A stretch of DNA of 6,806 nt from Sphingomonas sp. (GTDB lineage Bacteria > Pseudomonadota > Alphaproteobacteria > Sphingomonadales > Sphingomonadaceae): NCBI GenBank assembly GCA_030824725.1, contig JAPJRE010000217.1, positions 1-6,806 on the forward strand, given 5' to 3'. A program made the position numbers and the translations under genes. This document shows, piece after piece, positions 5,328-6,806 of this stretch. Positions within the stretch are counted from its first letter, which is position 1; each line of letters opens with the position of its first letter. The notes beneath the pieces are model-generated. The model was not told the DNA's origin. It was given only the letters and a program-made list of their open reading frames with translations, and ran no database searches.

Positions 5328-6806
5328 GCCAGCGCCTCCTTGTGTGCGGCAGCAGGCGGCACGGCGCGTTCCTCGCCATAGCGAGCGTAGAGCGCGGGCA
5401 GCAGCAGCAGGTTGAGCGCGGTCGACGAGATGAGACCGCCGAGGATCACGATCGCCATCGGATGCTCGATCTCGTGCCCCGGCGCGTTGCCAGCGACGAT
5501 CAGTGGTACGAGTGCAAGGCCCGCGCAGGCGGCTGTCATCAGGATCGGCACCAACCGCTCTTCCGCTCCGCGCAGCACCAGTTCGCGGCCGAAGGTCATC
5601 CCCTCGTGGCGTTCGAGATGCTGATAGTGCGATAGCAGCATGATGCCGTTGCGCGCGGCGATGCCGATGACGGTGACGAACCCGACCAGCGACCCCAGCG
5701 ACAGCGTGCCCCCGGTCAGCGCGACCGCGACGACCCCGCCGACCAGCGCGAACGGCAGGCTGACGGCGACCAGCGCGGTGATGCGGCGCGAGCGGAACTC
5801 CATCCAGACCAGCAGCAGGATGCCGACGAGGCATAGCGCGCCGATGCTCCAGAGCCGGCTGCGCGATTCCTTCAACGCGGCATATTCGCCCAGCACCTGC
5901 GGGTGATAGCCGGTCGCGAACGGCACCTTGGCGACCGCGTCGTCGACTGCCTGCGCGACGGTGCCGAGGTCCGCCCCTGCGACGTTCATCGTCACGTCGA
6001 GCCGCCGCTGGCCATTCTCTCGTTTCACCTCGTTGGGCGCGGGCGCGATCTCGATATCGACGATGTCGCCGAGCCGCACCGGCGCGCCGGTGACGGGGGC
6101 TTGGATCATCAGGTCGCGGAGCGCACGGACGCTGTTCCGCACCGCCGGCTCACCCCACACCGCCACGTCAAACGCCCGCTGGTCGCGGTAGATTTCGCCG
6201 ACCTTGGCCTGCGCCACTAACATTTGCGCCTGACGCCGTACCTCGCCCGCGGTCAGCCCGAGCCGAGCCAGCTCGCCGGCACGTGGGCTGATGCGGATTT
6301 GCGGGACCAGCACCTGGCTCTCCAGCTTCAGGTCGGAGACGCCTTGGATACCTCCGATCGCCTCGCGAACACGGGCACCCGCCGCGCGCAGCTCCGCCTG
6401 GTCGGGGCCGTAGATGCGGACGACGATGGTCGCGCCGGCACCAGTCAGCACCTCCTTGATCCGCTCGCGCAGATAGGTCAGCACATCGCGGTAGAGGCCG
6501 GGATAGCCCTCGACCACCTCCTTGATCCGCTTCACCGACGCATCGTAATCGGCATTCTCGTCAAGGCTGATCCAGAGTTCGGTGAAGTTGGGACCGACCA
6601 CCTCGTCGGCCTGCTCGGCGCGACCGATATGCGCGCCGAAGTTGCGCACACCGGGGATGCTGCGCAGCTCCTTCGACGCGCGGATCGTAATCCGGTCCAT
6701 CGCCTCGATCGACGTGCCCGGCTTCTCGACGAAGTGCATCAGGAAGTCGGTTTCGCGGAAATCGGGGAGGGAGGAACTGGTCCTTGAAGGTCGCATAGCC
6801 GACGCC
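5324..6806 (-). CDS. Heavy-metal-type RND efflux pump inner-membrane subunit (CzcA/CusA-like), C-terminal half, partial at right edge, with an apparent frameshift
   Basis: Proton-driven inner-membrane transporter of a tripartite efflux pump. About 480 of the family's usual 1030-1090 residues are present. Numbering from the in-phase ATG at 6796 (a frame artefact, not the real start), the family signature ETDFLMHFVEKPGTS is at 15-29. Porter/docking domain follows to about 310. Helices TM8-TM12 lie near 314-333, 339-361, 366-390, 415-435 and 445-470. TM10 reads GIAARNGIMLL, close to the CzcA pattern GIAxxNGxxM. Upstream of about 6773 the homologous peptide GVGYATFKDQFLP is in another phase; a duplicated 4-base unit at 6765-6772 explains the shift. 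In the upstream phase translation ends at a TGA at 6561-6563. The gene's stop overlaps the start of the outer-membrane channel gene. The family is secure; heavy-metal subclass is likely; the substrate is not proven. The N-terminal half, including the TM4 proton-relay motif, lies outside the window. Confidence 0.9.
   Translation of the reverse strand, partial: ASAMRPSRTSSSLPDFRETDFLMHFVEKPGTSIEAMDRITIRASKELRSIPGVRNFGAHIGRAEQADEVVGPNFTELWISLDENADYDASVKRIKEVVEGYPGLYRDVLTYLRERIKEVLTGAGATIVVRIYGPDQAELRAAGARVREAIGGIQGVSDLKLESQVLVPQIRISPRAGELARLGLTAGEVRRQAQMLVAQAKVGEIYRDQRAFDVAVWGEPAVRNSVRALRDLMIQAPVTGAPVRLGDIVDIEIAPAPNEVKRENGQRRLDVTMNVAGADLGTVAQAVDDAVAKVPFATGYHPQVLGEYAALKESRSRLWSIGALCLVGILLLVWMEFRSRRITALVAVSLPFALVGGVVAVALTGGTLSLGSLVGFVTVIGIAARNGIMLLSHYQHLERHEGMTFGRELVLRGAEERLVPILMTAACAGLALVPLIVAGNAPGHEIEHPMAIVILGGLISSTALNLLLLPALYARYGEERAVPPAAAHKEALA
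5335..5341 (-). promoter_or_regulatory. Shine-Dalgarno for the outer-membrane channel gene
   Basis: On the minus strand this reads AAGGAGG, 7 bases before the ATG at 5327. It lies inside the 3' end of the pump gene, and start and stop overlap as ATGA, so translation of pump and channel is probably coupled. It decides the channel's start against the longer open frame. Confidence 0.8.

Noticed and set aside
4403..5635. 410-residue plus-strand open frame
   Set aside because: It lies opposite the channel and pump genes and is Arg/Ala/Pro-rich low-complexity sequence with no recognisable domain: a product of very high GC, not a gene.
5328..5834. N-terminal extension of the channel gene
   Set aside because: The extension overlaps the pump gene's coding region, is Arg/His-rich, and would bury the lipoprotein signal peptide that begins at 5327.

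Overview
The window looks like chromosomal or plasmid DNA from a high-GC alphaproteobacterium, most likely a sphingomonad (Sphingomonadales). This rests on codon use and on how the efflux and two-component proteins read; no rRNA or marker gene is present, so the assignment is an inference. All confidently coding genes lie on the minus strand, so the window is best read from right to left.

Right part (about 1940-6806, very GC-rich). This is one tightly packed minus-strand unit. It starts with the C-terminal half of an RND efflux pump of the heavy-metal (CzcA/CusA-like) type, which runs off the right edge. Next come a NodT-type outer-membrane lipoprotein channel, an OmpR/PhoB-type response regulator and a HAMP-containing sensor histidine kinase. 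The pump and channel overlap by ATGA, the channel and regulator are 7 bp apart, and the regulator and kinase are directly adjacent (TAGATG). A membrane-fusion protein would be expected upstream, outside the window. The plain reading is a metal-responsive tripartite efflux pump co-transcribed with its own two-component regulator. The pump gene carries an apparent frameshift (a 4-base tandem duplication at 6765-6772), so either the pump is broken or the sequence has an error there.

Middle (about 1059-1939). Base composition drops sharply to the left of the kinase gene. Two small minus-strand membrane-protein genes with good Shine-Dalgarno sites lie here: a 113-residue three-helix protein with a DUF1648-like (SdpI N-terminal) motif, and a 70-residue two-helix protein of unknown function. 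The gaps hold hairpins and short palindromes.

Left part (1-1058). On the plus strand, 544-960 reads as a four-helix membrane protein interrupted by an in-frame TAG at 601-603. I take it as a pseudogene, missed by simple ORF calling. Positions 1-540 hold no gene I can support, but are dense in inverted repeats: a pair of 16-base arms 340 bases apart, a 23/24-base imperfect pair, and a nested 38-base palindrome. This looks like a mobile-element remnant or a repetitive intergenic element.

I do not see a clearly new biological system. The most notable points are the two disrupted genes and the structured left end.
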